A DNA stretch of 5,159 nucleotides from Dehalococcoidia bacterium (GTDB lineage: Bacteria; Chloroflexota; Dehalococcoidia; Dehalococcoidales; BS750m-G39). Positions 1 to 4,709 of this stretch are shown here, piece after piece. Within the stretch, counting starts at the first letter, position 1; every line of letters starts with the position of its first letter. A program made the position numbers and the translations under genes. The stretch is taken from NCBI GenBank assembly GCA_030640325.1, contig DAOWJM010000119.1:1-5159 (forward strand), in the 5' to 3' direction. Under the pieces are notes generated by a model, which saw only the letters and a list, made by a program, of their open reading frames with translations, had not been told where the DNA came from and did not search any database.

Positions 1-355
1 GTCTTACCTCTTCCTCGGTGAGATTGGTTCGCACCAGCCTGACACCACAATTAATATCAAAGCCGACGCCCCCGGGCGATATCACCCCATCCTTTACCCT
101 GGTTGCCGCTACCCCACCTATAGGGAAGCCGTAGCCCCAGTGAATATCAGGCATAGCCAGTGAGTATCGGACAATGCCGGGGAGAAAAGCCACATTAGCT
201 ACCTGCTGAAAAACCTGCTCTTGCCAGATATGGCTGAGCATAGATTCGCTGGCAAAGATTAGACCGGGCACGGACATGCCTTCCTTATAGCTTGGCGGAA
301 TCTCCCAGCGGTAGTCGTCTATCTTCCTTAGTATTCCCTGCCAAGGGGCTGACAT
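1..355 (-). CDS. rtcB: RNA-splicing ligase RtcB, N-terminal part (cut by window edge)
   Basis: RtcB joins RNA 2',3'-cyclic phosphate or 3'-phosphate ends to 5'-OH ends, using GTP and Mn2+, in tRNA splicing or RNA repair. I translated the minus strand from the ATG at 355-353, which gives 118 residues before the sequence runs out; full-length RtcB is about 480 residues, so about a quarter is visible. Family hallmarks are 'MPDIHWGYGFPIGGVAA' at residues 68-84 and 'GVISPGGVGFDINCGVRL' at 90-107. Asp100 and Cys103 match the Mn-binding Asp95/Cys98 of the Pyrococcus enzyme. The remaining metal ligands and the guanylylated His lie outside the window. The start is fixed by a good ribosome site (GGAGG at 365-361, 5 nt spacer). 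It sits 11 nt after the archease stop codon, so the two are surely co-transcribed. No frame damage is seen in the visible part. Confidence 0.96.
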   Translation of the reverse strand, partial: MSAPWQGILRKIDDYRWEIPPSYKEGMSVPGLIFASESMLSHIWQEQVFQQVANVAFLPGIVRYSLAMPDIHWGYGFPIGGVAATRVKDGVISPGGVGFDINCGVRLVRTNLTEEEVR

Positions 356-360
356 TTTTG

Positions 361-365
361 CCTCC
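361..365 (-). promoter_or_regulatory. Ribosome binding site of rtcB
   Basis: On the minus strand GGAGG begins one base after the archease stop codon and lies 5 nt before the rtcB ATG at 355. It decides the rtcB start and shows that rtcB has its own initiation signal within the operon. Confidence 0.85.
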
Positions 366-366
366 G

Positions 367-783
367 CTAAATATCAAATAATACCTGAACCCTGCAGCCG
401 TCACCCTTATCAACCTTCAGCATATGGTAAGTGGCTGCCTTGACCCCTGTTTTTAGTTTGTGCTTTGAGCTATCCGCCTTCTCCCCATAGCTTCTAGCCT
501 TAAGATGCGTATTGTCGAGCTGGATAATATCAAACCGCTTAAAAATAATATTCTCCGTGTCAAATTGATAAACCAGTTCGTTCAACCATTCTACCAGCAG
601 ACTCTCCTCATCGGTGGCAGTTAGCTCTATATCCCGATGAAGCACCTCCTCCACATCATCAAGCTCGGTTATCAGGCTGAACAAGCCCCTAGCCGCATTG
701 GCAAATGCCTGGCTCATGTCAGCACCATAGGCTATAATGCCAACATCGGCGGTATGGTCTAGGATTTCAAAGTCTTTACCCAT
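367..783 (-). CDS. Archease, RtcB activator
   Basis: Archease is a small metal-binding protein that stimulates guanylylation and multiple turnover of RtcB and can broaden its nucleotide use. The 138-residue length is normal for the family. Visible signatures are the N-terminal 'LDHTADVGI' at residues 8-16, which includes the conserved His10 and Asp13, 'ESLLVEWLNELVY' at 60-72, 'KTGVKAATYHMLKV' at 111-124, and the C-terminal 'LFDI' with Asp137; the acidic residues near both ends form the metal site in studied archeases. The ATG at 783 gives the usual short lead before the DHTAD motif. No clear Shine-Dalgarno sequence precedes it: the 23 nt between the lipoprotein stop and this ATG are A/T-rich and follow a strong dyad. 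Translation may therefore depend on coupling to the upstream lipoprotein gene. It lies directly upstream of rtcB, the classic pairing. Confidence 0.96.
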   Translation of the reverse strand: MGKDFEILDHTADVGIIAYGADMSQAFANAARGLFSLITELDDVEEVLHRDIELTATDEESLLVEWLNELVYQFDTENIIFKRFDIIQLDNTHLKARSYGEKADSSKHKLKTGVKAATYHMLKVDKGDGCRVQVLFDI

Positions 784-802
784 AGGTATCAGTTATTTGT
801 TA

Positions 803-822
803 GGAATCATCGCGATGATTCC
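803..822. repeat. Perfect 20-bp palindrome over the lipoprotein stop codon
   Basis: The sequence is a perfect palindrome that can fold as an 8-bp stem (GGAATCAT/ATGATTCC) with a CGCG loop. On the minus strand the lipoprotein TGA stop (809-807) lies inside it, and the archease ATG follows 19 nt after its end. No T-tract follows on either strand, so it does not look like a standard intrinsic terminator. It may stabilise or help process the transcript or modulate expression of archease and rtcB. The role is inferred; the symmetry is directly visible. Confidence 0.75.
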
Positions 823-1283
823 CAGGTACCTGCTTGGCAGGTTGTCCCGTCTGCACTTATTTCCCAAGAGCCAGAAGCGTGCGTGCCAGTTTCATCAAAG
901 CTCCCCTGGATGACTATATGCCAATCCGACATAGTCTGAAAAGACTCAACGAAATCAATGGTAAATTGACCACCAGTGATAGGCCATGGAGGAGAATGCT
1001 CGGCCGTTAGGTGAGGAGCAGTGTGTATGTAAGAGCCACATTCGAGTTGAAATAAAGAGTAGGACGTTTCGGGTATGCTTGTGCCGTCGGGGCTCACAGT
1101 GAAGGTGAAGGTAAATTCGCTACACCCGGTCGAAGCGGTCCACTCACCGGGCCGCGGTGCTACTTCCTCTTCCTCCCCAGGCGGTGGTGCTACTTCCCCA
1201 CCCCCACAAGCGCCCGCTCCCATCCCTATCAGCAGGACTAAAACTACCAACAGCGATATAGCTATAATCCGTACCTTTCTCAT
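807..1283 (-). CDS. Putative secreted lipoprotein, beta-rich, unknown function
   Basis: I do not recognise a specific function. The 158-residue product starts with a lipoprotein signal peptide: MRK, a hydrophobic stretch at about residues 6-20, then 'GAGAC' with Cys26 as the likely lipidated residue and GGG after it. A low-complexity linker follows, with an imperfect repeat EVAPPPGE (30-37) and EVAPRPGE (40-47). The mature domain (about 48-158) is rich in Thr, Ser, Gly and aromatic residues and has the alternating pattern of a beta-sandwich. It ends in 'GSW' and 'GTWESSR' motifs. Cys54, Cys82 and Cys149 are present, so one disulfide is possible. The lipobox is not ideal, with Ala rather than Leu at -3. 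It is the first gene of the leftward transcript, ahead of archease and rtcB, with no obvious functional tie to RNA ligation. The start is supported by AGAAGG 8 nt upstream. Confidence 0.82.
   Translation of the reverse strand: MRKVRIIAISLLVVLVLLIGMGAGACGGGEVAPPPGEEEEVAPRPGEWTASTGCSEFTFTFTVSPDGTSIPETSYSLFQLECGSYIHTAPHLTAEHSPPWPITGGQFTIDFVESFQTMSDWHIVIQGSFDETGTHASGSWEISADGTTCQAGTWESSR
823..841. repeat. Two further small dyads beside the stop-codon palindrome
   Basis: CAGGTACCTG at 823-832 is a perfect 10-bp palindrome directly abutting the 20-bp one. It overlaps a second hairpin at 829-841, with arms CCTGC and GCAGG around a 3-nt loop. All lie within the 3' coding end of the lipoprotein gene. 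The arms are short, so chance is possible, but together with 803-822 they make nearly 40 bp of continuous dyad symmetry. Confidence 0.5.
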
Positions 1284-1291
1284 CTTCCAAA

Positions 1292-1297
1292 CCTTCT
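1292..1297 (-). promoter_or_regulatory. Ribosome binding site of the lipoprotein gene
   Basis: AGAAGG on the minus strand, with an 8-nt spacer to the ATG at 1283, supports the chosen start of the lipoprotein. Confidence 0.65.
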
Positions 1298-1307
1298 TTC
1301 AAGATAA

Positions 1308-1336
1308 ATTATATCATTTACCACGGTAAACATAAA
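1308..1336 (-). promoter_or_regulatory. Candidate sigma70-type promoter for the leftward operon
   Basis: A perfect TATAAT -10 hexamer lies at 1313-1308 on the minus strand. A 17-bp spacer leads back to a weak -35 candidate, TTTATG at 1336-1331 (three of six matches to TTGACA). Transcription would start near 1301, only about 18 nt before the lipoprotein ATG. The weak -35 suggests low basal activity or help from an activator. This is sequence inference only. Confidence 0.5.
1317..1330. promoter_or_regulatory. Inverted repeat TTTACC-AC-GGTAAA, possible operator
   Basis: A perfect 6-bp inverted repeat with a 2-nt centre lies entirely within the spacer between the -35 and -10 candidates of the leftward promoter. 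That is the position expected for a repressor site, or for a regulator that twists the spacer. No regulator gene is in the window, so the factor is unknown. It is too far upstream (about 42 bp before the -35) to overlap the rightward promoter directly. Confidence 0.4.
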
Positions 1337-1371
1337 CTATTTAATCTAAACCTATAGTGCCATTAGAAACT

Positions 1372-1400
1372 TTGAGCCTTTCTTAACTATCTAGTATAAT
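1372..1400 (+). promoter_or_regulatory. Sigma70-type promoter of the rightward operon
   Basis: TTGAGC at 1372-1377 and a perfect TATAAT at 1395-1400 are separated by exactly 17 bp. The expected start of transcription is near 1407, leaving a short leader of about 23 nt before the ATG at 1430. AGAGGA at 1419-1424, 5 nt before that ATG, is the ribosome site. This is probably the main promoter for all six rightward genes, as no later gap has room for a convincing one. Confidence 0.7.
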
Positions 1401-1429
1401 ATAGGTAAGAATGACTTTAGAGGACTTAG

Positions 1430-2020
1430 ATGGGTGATATAAAGAGTGCTCTTGAGCTCGCTATGGAAAAGGTGGAAAGGCTGGGCGAAGTGACCGAAGA
1501 GGAGCGCATGAAGTGGAAATATGTCCCTGAAGGGGAAAAGCTGGCAGCTAGATATCTAAAGCAGAACCTAAATTTGGTCGCCGAATTGGGCAATTACGAG
1601 GAGAGCGTAATCAGGTATATCAAAGAGGGTGCTTGCGATATACTAATCAGGAGTATCAACCTACCCAAGGACGAGCTTGCCAAGAGAAATAATAAAAAGG
1701 CGATGGAGGGTTTGAAGACCCTGAAGAGCGATAAAATAGGCGTGGAAAATATCTATAGTAAGATAAGGAGCATCTTCAACCACTATATAGAGGAGGGTGA
1801 GCAACAGAGAAAGCAGGCTTATCAGAGATTGAAGGTTGAGTTTGAAGCCAAGGTCCAGCAGGCAATCCAGCAGCAGTTAGGCTCGGTGATGGGGATTAAG
1901 ATAGACGTTGAAAGACAGCCACAGTTCCAGGAGGAGTGGCGCAAGCTCCAGACCCAGCTGGATTCGCAATACATTAGCCTCTTGGACGAATATAAGCAGG
2001 AGCTATCAGCCATAGCCTAA
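1430..2020 (+). CDS. Conserved-looking hydrophilic helical protein, unknown function
   Basis: The 196-residue product has no signal peptide or membrane segment and should be cytoplasmic. It is strongly charged and appears almost wholly alpha-helical. The N-terminal part (1-45) contains 'EEERMKWKYVPEGEKLAARYL', whose WKYVPEGEKLA core at 29-39 looks like a family signature. The middle (75-115) has 'NLPKDELAKRNNKKAMEGLKTLKSDK'. The C-terminal part (about 120-195) is rich in Gln and Glu, with a likely coiled coil around 'QRKQAYQRLKVEFEAKVQQAIQQQL'. It resembles what I recall as the DUF6657 family, but I cannot confirm that name here. No catalytic motif is visible, and a scaffold or nucleic acid-associated role is only a guess. 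It is the first gene of the rightward operon and follows a good promoter and ribosome site. Confidence 0.88.
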   Translation: MGDIKSALELAMEKVERLGEVTEEERMKWKYVPEGEKLAARYLKQNLNLVAELGNYEESVIRYIKEGACDILIRSINLPKDELAKRNNKKAMEGLKTLKSDKIGVENIYSKIRSIFNHYIEEGEQQRKQAYQRLKVEFEAKVQQAIQQQLGSVMGIKIDVERQPQFQEEWRKLQTQLDSQYISLLDEYKQELSAIA

Positions 2021-2026
2021 ACTATA

Positions 2027-2410
2027 ATGAACGATGAATTATCATCCTTTATAGATGCAGTATATAAGGAGCCTTATTCTCTAATTCGTAATAACTGTAT
2101 CCATAAATCTTTGAGGATAAAAGCAAAGGCAGAAGAACTGGGGAAAGGAGTCGATTTGCTTTGCTGTATGGCAATAATGCCAGTTAAGAAATGGCATAAC
2201 TTCCCTCTTATTATTATCCCTCATGTCTATACTGAGATTGATGGTGAAAGGATAGATGTAGCGCTTGACCCTGAATGTGAGGAAAGCTATTGCAAAAATA
2301 GTGAGGTGAAGGTTGTTATGCCGGTGAACATTTCCAAGATAAGAAGAATCCTTTGTCGAAGAGTTAGCCCTAGAGGTCATCTATCAAGGGAGGTTGAAGA
2401 GGACTTATAA
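2027..2410 (+). CDS. Small transglutaminase-like (Cys-His-Asp) protein, putative
   Basis: The 127-residue product has the order of catalytic elements seen in the transglutaminase-like/papain-fold superfamily. Cys24 sits in 'NNCIHKSLRIKAKAEELG' at the start of a helix, His66 in 'PHVYTEIDGERIDVALDP' at 65-82, and Asp81 near the end of that strand pair, much like the 'C...HAWVEV...VDPT' layout. It is shorter than most such enzymes and could be a peptidase, a transferase or a degenerate relative; the substrate is unknown. There is no signal peptide, so it is probably cytoplasmic. It begins 6 nt after the upstream stop and lacks a nearby Shine-Dalgarno site, which suggests translational coupling. 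Its stop overlaps the next start as TAATG. By hand count, 2041-2400 is about 39% G+C, against 50-60% in spot counts of neighbours. Existence of the gene is well supported; the family call is moderate. Confidence 0.8.
   Translation: MNDELSSFIDAVYKEPYSLIRNNCIHKSLRIKAKAEELGKGVDLLCCMAIMPVKKWHNFPLIIIPHVYTEIDGERIDVALDPECEESYCKNSEVKVVMPVNISKIRRILCRRVSPRGHLSREVEEDL
2398..2403 (+). promoter_or_regulatory. Ribosome site AGAGGA inside the upstream gene
   Basis: AGAGGA lies 6 nt before the ATG at 2410 and within the last codons of the preceding gene. With the TAATG stop/start overlap it supports this start and coupled translation of the two genes. Confidence 0.65.
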
Positions 2411-3114
2411 TGGATATAGATGACGAAAGGATTAGAGAGGCAATTAGGCACACTGAGATACTAAGACCGCCCAAGCGGAGCCTGGCTACCTTCGGCACTA
2501 CCAACATATACTACTACCTGGTCACGGAGCCTGCTTACGCCGAGCTAGTAAAGAGTGCCACCGAGACAGTGATTAGAGAGGGTAGAGTGATTGCCGAGAG
2601 ACCGAAGATTGTAACGCCCTATTACCTTTCCCAGCTTGAAGGATTTAGCTCAGATGCTAAAAGATACTTTGATACGCTAATCAAGTCCTATGGTCCTAAC
2701 GCCCCCGGCCTGTTTTATACCTACAAGAACGAGCCTAAGGAGCTTACCATTGTATCTGATAGTCTACTATCAGTAGTAGACAGGCTAAATGATGACATTG
2801 ATAAGCGTGGTGACCCGCTAACCTCCATTATTAGAGGACAAGATGAGCTTTGGGATGTATCATTGATGAAGTTTATCTATGAAATGACCAGAAGCTCTTT
2901 ACCCAATAATCTATTGCAGATGGAGACCAGAGGACTTTTAGATGTAGACTCCAGTGGTATTCCGGCTGATGCCAGGGTAAGGATTGAGGAGCTTTTTAAG
3001 ATGGTCTCCAAAGGTGAACTTGAACCAAGCGAGCTAAAAAAGGAGCTCGACCGCTGGGGTCTGTTTGAGGAGTATGAGGATAGATTCTTCACCATTTTCA
3101 AAAAGGGGCGATAG
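2410..3114 (+). CDS. Conserved-looking soluble protein of unknown function
   Basis: I do not recognise a named family for this 234-residue protein. It has no signal peptide or membrane segment and looks cytoplasmic. The most motif-like stretches are 'RPPKRSLATFGTTNIYYYLV' at residues 19-38, 'YGPNAPGLFYTYKNEP' at 94-109, and 'GQDELWDVSLMKFIYEMT' at 143-160. The C-terminal 45 residues are helical and charged, and the last three are KGR. The aromatic and Gly-rich N-terminal motif resembles a binding surface more than a standard catalytic site; no P-loop, metal-binding Cys/His set or kinase motif is seen. The ATG overlaps the upstream stop by one base, so it is probably co-translated with the transglutaminase-like protein, hinting that the two may act together. 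The codons for residues 116-124 contain two overlapping, mutually exclusive hairpins, listed separately. Confidence 0.87.
   Translation: MDIDDERIREAIRHTEILRPPKRSLATFGTTNIYYYLVTEPAYAELVKSATETVIREGRVIAERPKIVTPYYLSQLEGFSSDAKRYFDTLIKSYGPNAPGLFYTYKNEPKELTIVSDSLLSVVDRLNDDIDKRGDPLTSIIRGQDELWDVSLMKFIYEMTRSSLPNNLLQMETRGLLDVDSSGIPADARVRIEELFKMVSKGELEPSELKKELDRWGLFEEYEDRFFTIFKKGR
2756..2781. repeat. Two overlapping, mutually exclusive hairpins inside a gene
   Basis: CTGATAG (2756-2762) pairs with CTATCAG (2767-2773) around a 4-nt loop. GTCTACTA (2762-2769) pairs with TAGTAGAC (2774-2781) around a TCAG loop. Both are perfect and share bases, so only one can form at a time. They lie in codons of the 234-residue protein, with no T-tract or internal gene start beside them. 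The symmetry is certain; a function is not shown. Confidence 0.5.
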
Positions 3115-3136
3115 TAATCCAAAGCCACAGAAAGAT

Positions 3137-3141
3137 AGGAG
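3137..3141 (+). promoter_or_regulatory. Ribosome binding site of the radical SAM gene
   Basis: AGGAG lies 9 nt before the ATG at 3151, in the 36-nt gap after the previous stop. No terminator or promoter-like sequence is seen in that gap, in keeping with one transcript. Confidence 0.7.
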
Positions 3142-3150
3142 CAGCATCAC

Positions 3151-4029
3151 ATGTATTATGAGCGAATGATAATACGACCTCCAAGCGAGGCAAACAGTTT
3201 TTTGCTTCCGGTAACCATTGGCTGCTCTCATAATAAGTGCACCTTTTGCAGCACCTATATGGGAGTCAAATTCAGAATAAGGCGCCTTGAAGATATCAAG
3301 CAGGATGTTGATAAAGTAGCTCAAAATTATAGCTGGAGTTTGAGGCGGGTATTCCTGGAAGACGGAGACGCCCTAATTTGCCCCCAGCATAGACTAGTAG
3401 AGGTGATGAACCATCTGAATGAGAAGTTCCCCTACCTAGACAGAGTCGGCACCTATGCTACCCCTCAGGCTGCCCTGCTAAAGAGTATCGATGAACTTAA
3501 AGAATTAAACCGGCTTGGGCTTAAGATTGCCTATATGGGCGTGGAGACCGGAGATGAGGAGCTGCTAAAAAAGATTGACAAAGGGGCTAACTATAACCAG
3601 ATAGTGGAGGCGGGGAGAAAGCTAAAACAGGCCGGGATTACACTTTCTGTTACCGTAATACTGGGTTTGGGTGGCATTGAAGGCAGTGAGAATCACGCTT
3701 TAAAGACCGCCAAAATACTCTCCGATATTGACCCTGATTTTGCTGGTGCCCTGACTATACTGCTCGTCCCCGGCACTCCCCTGCACAGGGACTGGGGAAA
3801 AGGTAAATTTACGCTCATCTCACCGTTTCAGTCCCTGGAGGAGCTGCGGCTGATAATACAAAACTCCAACTTTACCAATTGCTTCTTCACCGCCAATCAC
3901 GCCTCAAACTACCTGCCTATTAAGGCACGGTTGCCCGAGCAAAAGGCAGAGGTAATCAAGCTCATAGACGATGTTTTAGCTAAGAGGGATATGTCCCAGC
4001 TCCGCCCCGAATTTACTCGGGCTCTATAG
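3151..4029 (+). CDS. Radical SAM protein with CX4CX2C cluster motif
   Basis: The 292-residue product is a cytoplasmic radical SAM enzyme that should bind a 4Fe-4S cluster and cleave S-adenosylmethionine. 'RPPSEANSFLLPVTIGCSHN' begins at residue 9, and the cluster motif is C25-SHNK-C30-TF-C33, i.e. CX4CX2C rather than the textbook CX3CX2C. This spacing and the RPPSEA lead match a widespread bacterial and archaeal family I recall, annotated only as radical SAM (Elp3/HemN-like). Other markers are 'VFLEDGDAL' (67-75), 'AYMGVETGDEELLKKI' (127-142), 'VILGLGG' (169-175), 'LLVPGTPL' (204-211) and 'FTANHASNYLPIKA' (246-259). No B12-binding domain or extra C-terminal Cys cluster is present. The substrate is unknown. 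It sits 24 nt upstream of the thymidylate synthase-like gene, and the two may share a nucleotide or cofactor pathway, though this is inference. Confidence 0.95.
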   Translation: MYYERMIIRPPSEANSFLLPVTIGCSHNKCTFCSTYMGVKFRIRRLEDIKQDVDKVAQNYSWSLRRVFLEDGDALICPQHRLVEVMNHLNEKFPYLDRVGTYATPQAALLKSIDELKELNRLGLKIAYMGVETGDEELLKKIDKGANYNQIVEAGRKLKQAGITLSVTVILGLGGIEGSENHALKTAKILSDIDPDFAGALTILLVPGTPLHRDWGKGKFTLISPFQSLEELRLIIQNSNFTNCFFTANHASNYLPIKARLPEQKAEVIKLIDDVLAKRDMSQLRPEFTRAL

Positions 4030-4036
4030 CTAAACC

Positions 4037-4042
4037 AGGAGA
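4037..4042 (+). promoter_or_regulatory. Ribosome site deciding a GTG start
   Basis: AGGAGA lies 11 nt before the GTG at 4054, a rather long spacer. No in-frame ATG lies between the radical SAM stop and this GTG, and GTG gives a plausible N-terminus, so GTG is taken as the start. Confidence 0.6.
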
Positions 4043-4053
4043 CGGTTAAAAAG

Positions 4054-4701
4054 GTGAATATCTCAGTAATTGAAGCCAGAGACATTCCGGAGGCATGGTT
4101 TCTTTGCCTGCGCAAGACATTGACCGAGGGATATGAGTATAAGATTGACCGCGGAAGTTACGCCGGTCAGCATCGGAAAGAGCTTGACTTTGTTGTTGTC
4201 CAGGTCAGGAACCCAGGAACAAGACCTTTGGTACCCACTGTGCCCCAAGGTGTGCCCCCACCCACCTCTATGGAGTATGTAGAAAGCTATCTTCCCTATC
4301 TTATGACCGCACATAAAGGCGAAGGTGAGCAATATACCTACGGTCAATATCTGGAGGAGCAGATACCCCAGGTAATCAGAATGTATAAGAAAGATGGCTA
4401 TGATACCAATCAGGCTTTTATGGCAGTTGGCAGTAAAGAGTCTATTTCCTTATCAGACCCCCCTTGCCTTAGAGCGATAGATACCAGAATTCGCGACAAT
4501 AAGCTAAAGTTTATCGTCTATTTCCGGTCTTGGGATTTATGGGCTGGCTTCCCTTCAAACCTGGCAGCCATTCAGCTTCTGAAGGAGTATATGGCGGGGG
4601 AGATAGGGGTCGATGATGGAGAGCTCCTCGCCATGAGCAAGGGGTTGCACCTTTATGAATATTCCTGGGAGCTGGCTAGAACTACAGCAGGAATGAGATA
4701 G
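4054..4701 (+). CDS. Thymidylate synthase family protein, methanogen type
   Basis: The 215-residue product has the C-terminal half of a thymidylate synthase: 'DPPCLRAIDTRI' then 'YFRSWDLWAGFPSNLAAIQL' and 'SKGLHLYEYSWELAR'. Catalytic Cys138, Arg158, Asp161, Asn169, His199 and Tyr201 line up with E. coli ThyA Cys146, Arg166, Asp169, Asn177, His207 and Tyr209 at a constant offset of eight. Asn169 favours a uracil over a cytosine base. Other positions differ: Asp205 becomes Gly197, and the Arg126/Arg127 pair that binds phosphate across the dimer appears as Asn119-Gln120. The N-terminal third is unlike ThyA. The length and the SKGLHLY motif match the short archaeal (methanogen) branch, whose folate partner may be a modified pterin. 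It may therefore make dTMP or do a related C5 alkylation; I leave the symbol empty. It uses a GTG start and is followed 8 nt later by the B3/B4 gene. Confidence 0.9.
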   Translation: MNISVIEARDIPEAWFLCLRKTLTEGYEYKIDRGSYAGQHRKELDFVVVQVRNPGTRPLVPTVPQGVPPPTSMEYVESYLPYLMTAHKGEGEQYTYGQYLEEQIPQVIRMYKKDGYDTNQAFMAVGSKESISLSDPPCLRAIDTRIRDNKLKFIVYFRSWDLWAGFPSNLAAIQLLKEYMAGEIGVDDGELLAMSKGLHLYEYSWELARTTAGMR

Positions 4702-4706
4702 GAGGT
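4700..4706 (+). promoter_or_regulatory. Strong ribosome site of the B3/B4 gene
   Basis: AGGAGGT overlaps the stop codon of the upstream gene and lies 3 nt before the ATG at 4710. It is the best Shine-Dalgarno match in the window and fixes the start. Confidence 0.85.
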
Positions 4707-4709
4707 CGG

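Noticed and set aside
803..822. Intrinsic terminator at the lipoprotein end
   Set aside because: The stem is good but no run of T follows on either strand, and the stop codon is inside the stem. Archease and rtcB continue directly downstream on the same strand.
1156..1196. Short direct repeat GGTGCTACTTCC as a mobile or CRISPR-like repeat
   Set aside because: Only two copies occur, and they encode the EVAPxPGE repeat of the lipoprotein linker, which is ordinary low-complexity expansion.
1075..1329. Plus-strand open frame of 84 codons antisense to the lipoprotein gene
   Set aside because: Its Pro/Ser-rich low-complexity product mirrors the signal-peptide and linker codons of the lipoprotein, which has a lipobox and ribosome site. 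No family resemblance is seen.
2081..2380. Minus-strand open frame of 99 codons
   Set aside because: It lies wholly antisense to the transglutaminase-like gene, has no recognisable motif, and would interrupt an otherwise continuous rightward operon.
3034..3324. Minus-strand open frame of 96 codons
   Set aside because: It spans the end of one real gene and the start of the radical SAM gene, including its cluster Cys codons, and has no protein-family features of its own.
4006..4021. Terminator at the end of the radical SAM gene
   Set aside because: The stem is only 5 bp, lies before the stop codon and is not followed by a T-tract. The next gene starts 24 nt later with its own ribosome site.
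4063..4347. Minus-strand open frame of 94 codons
   Set aside because: It is antisense to the well-supported thymidylate synthase-like gene and shows no motif.
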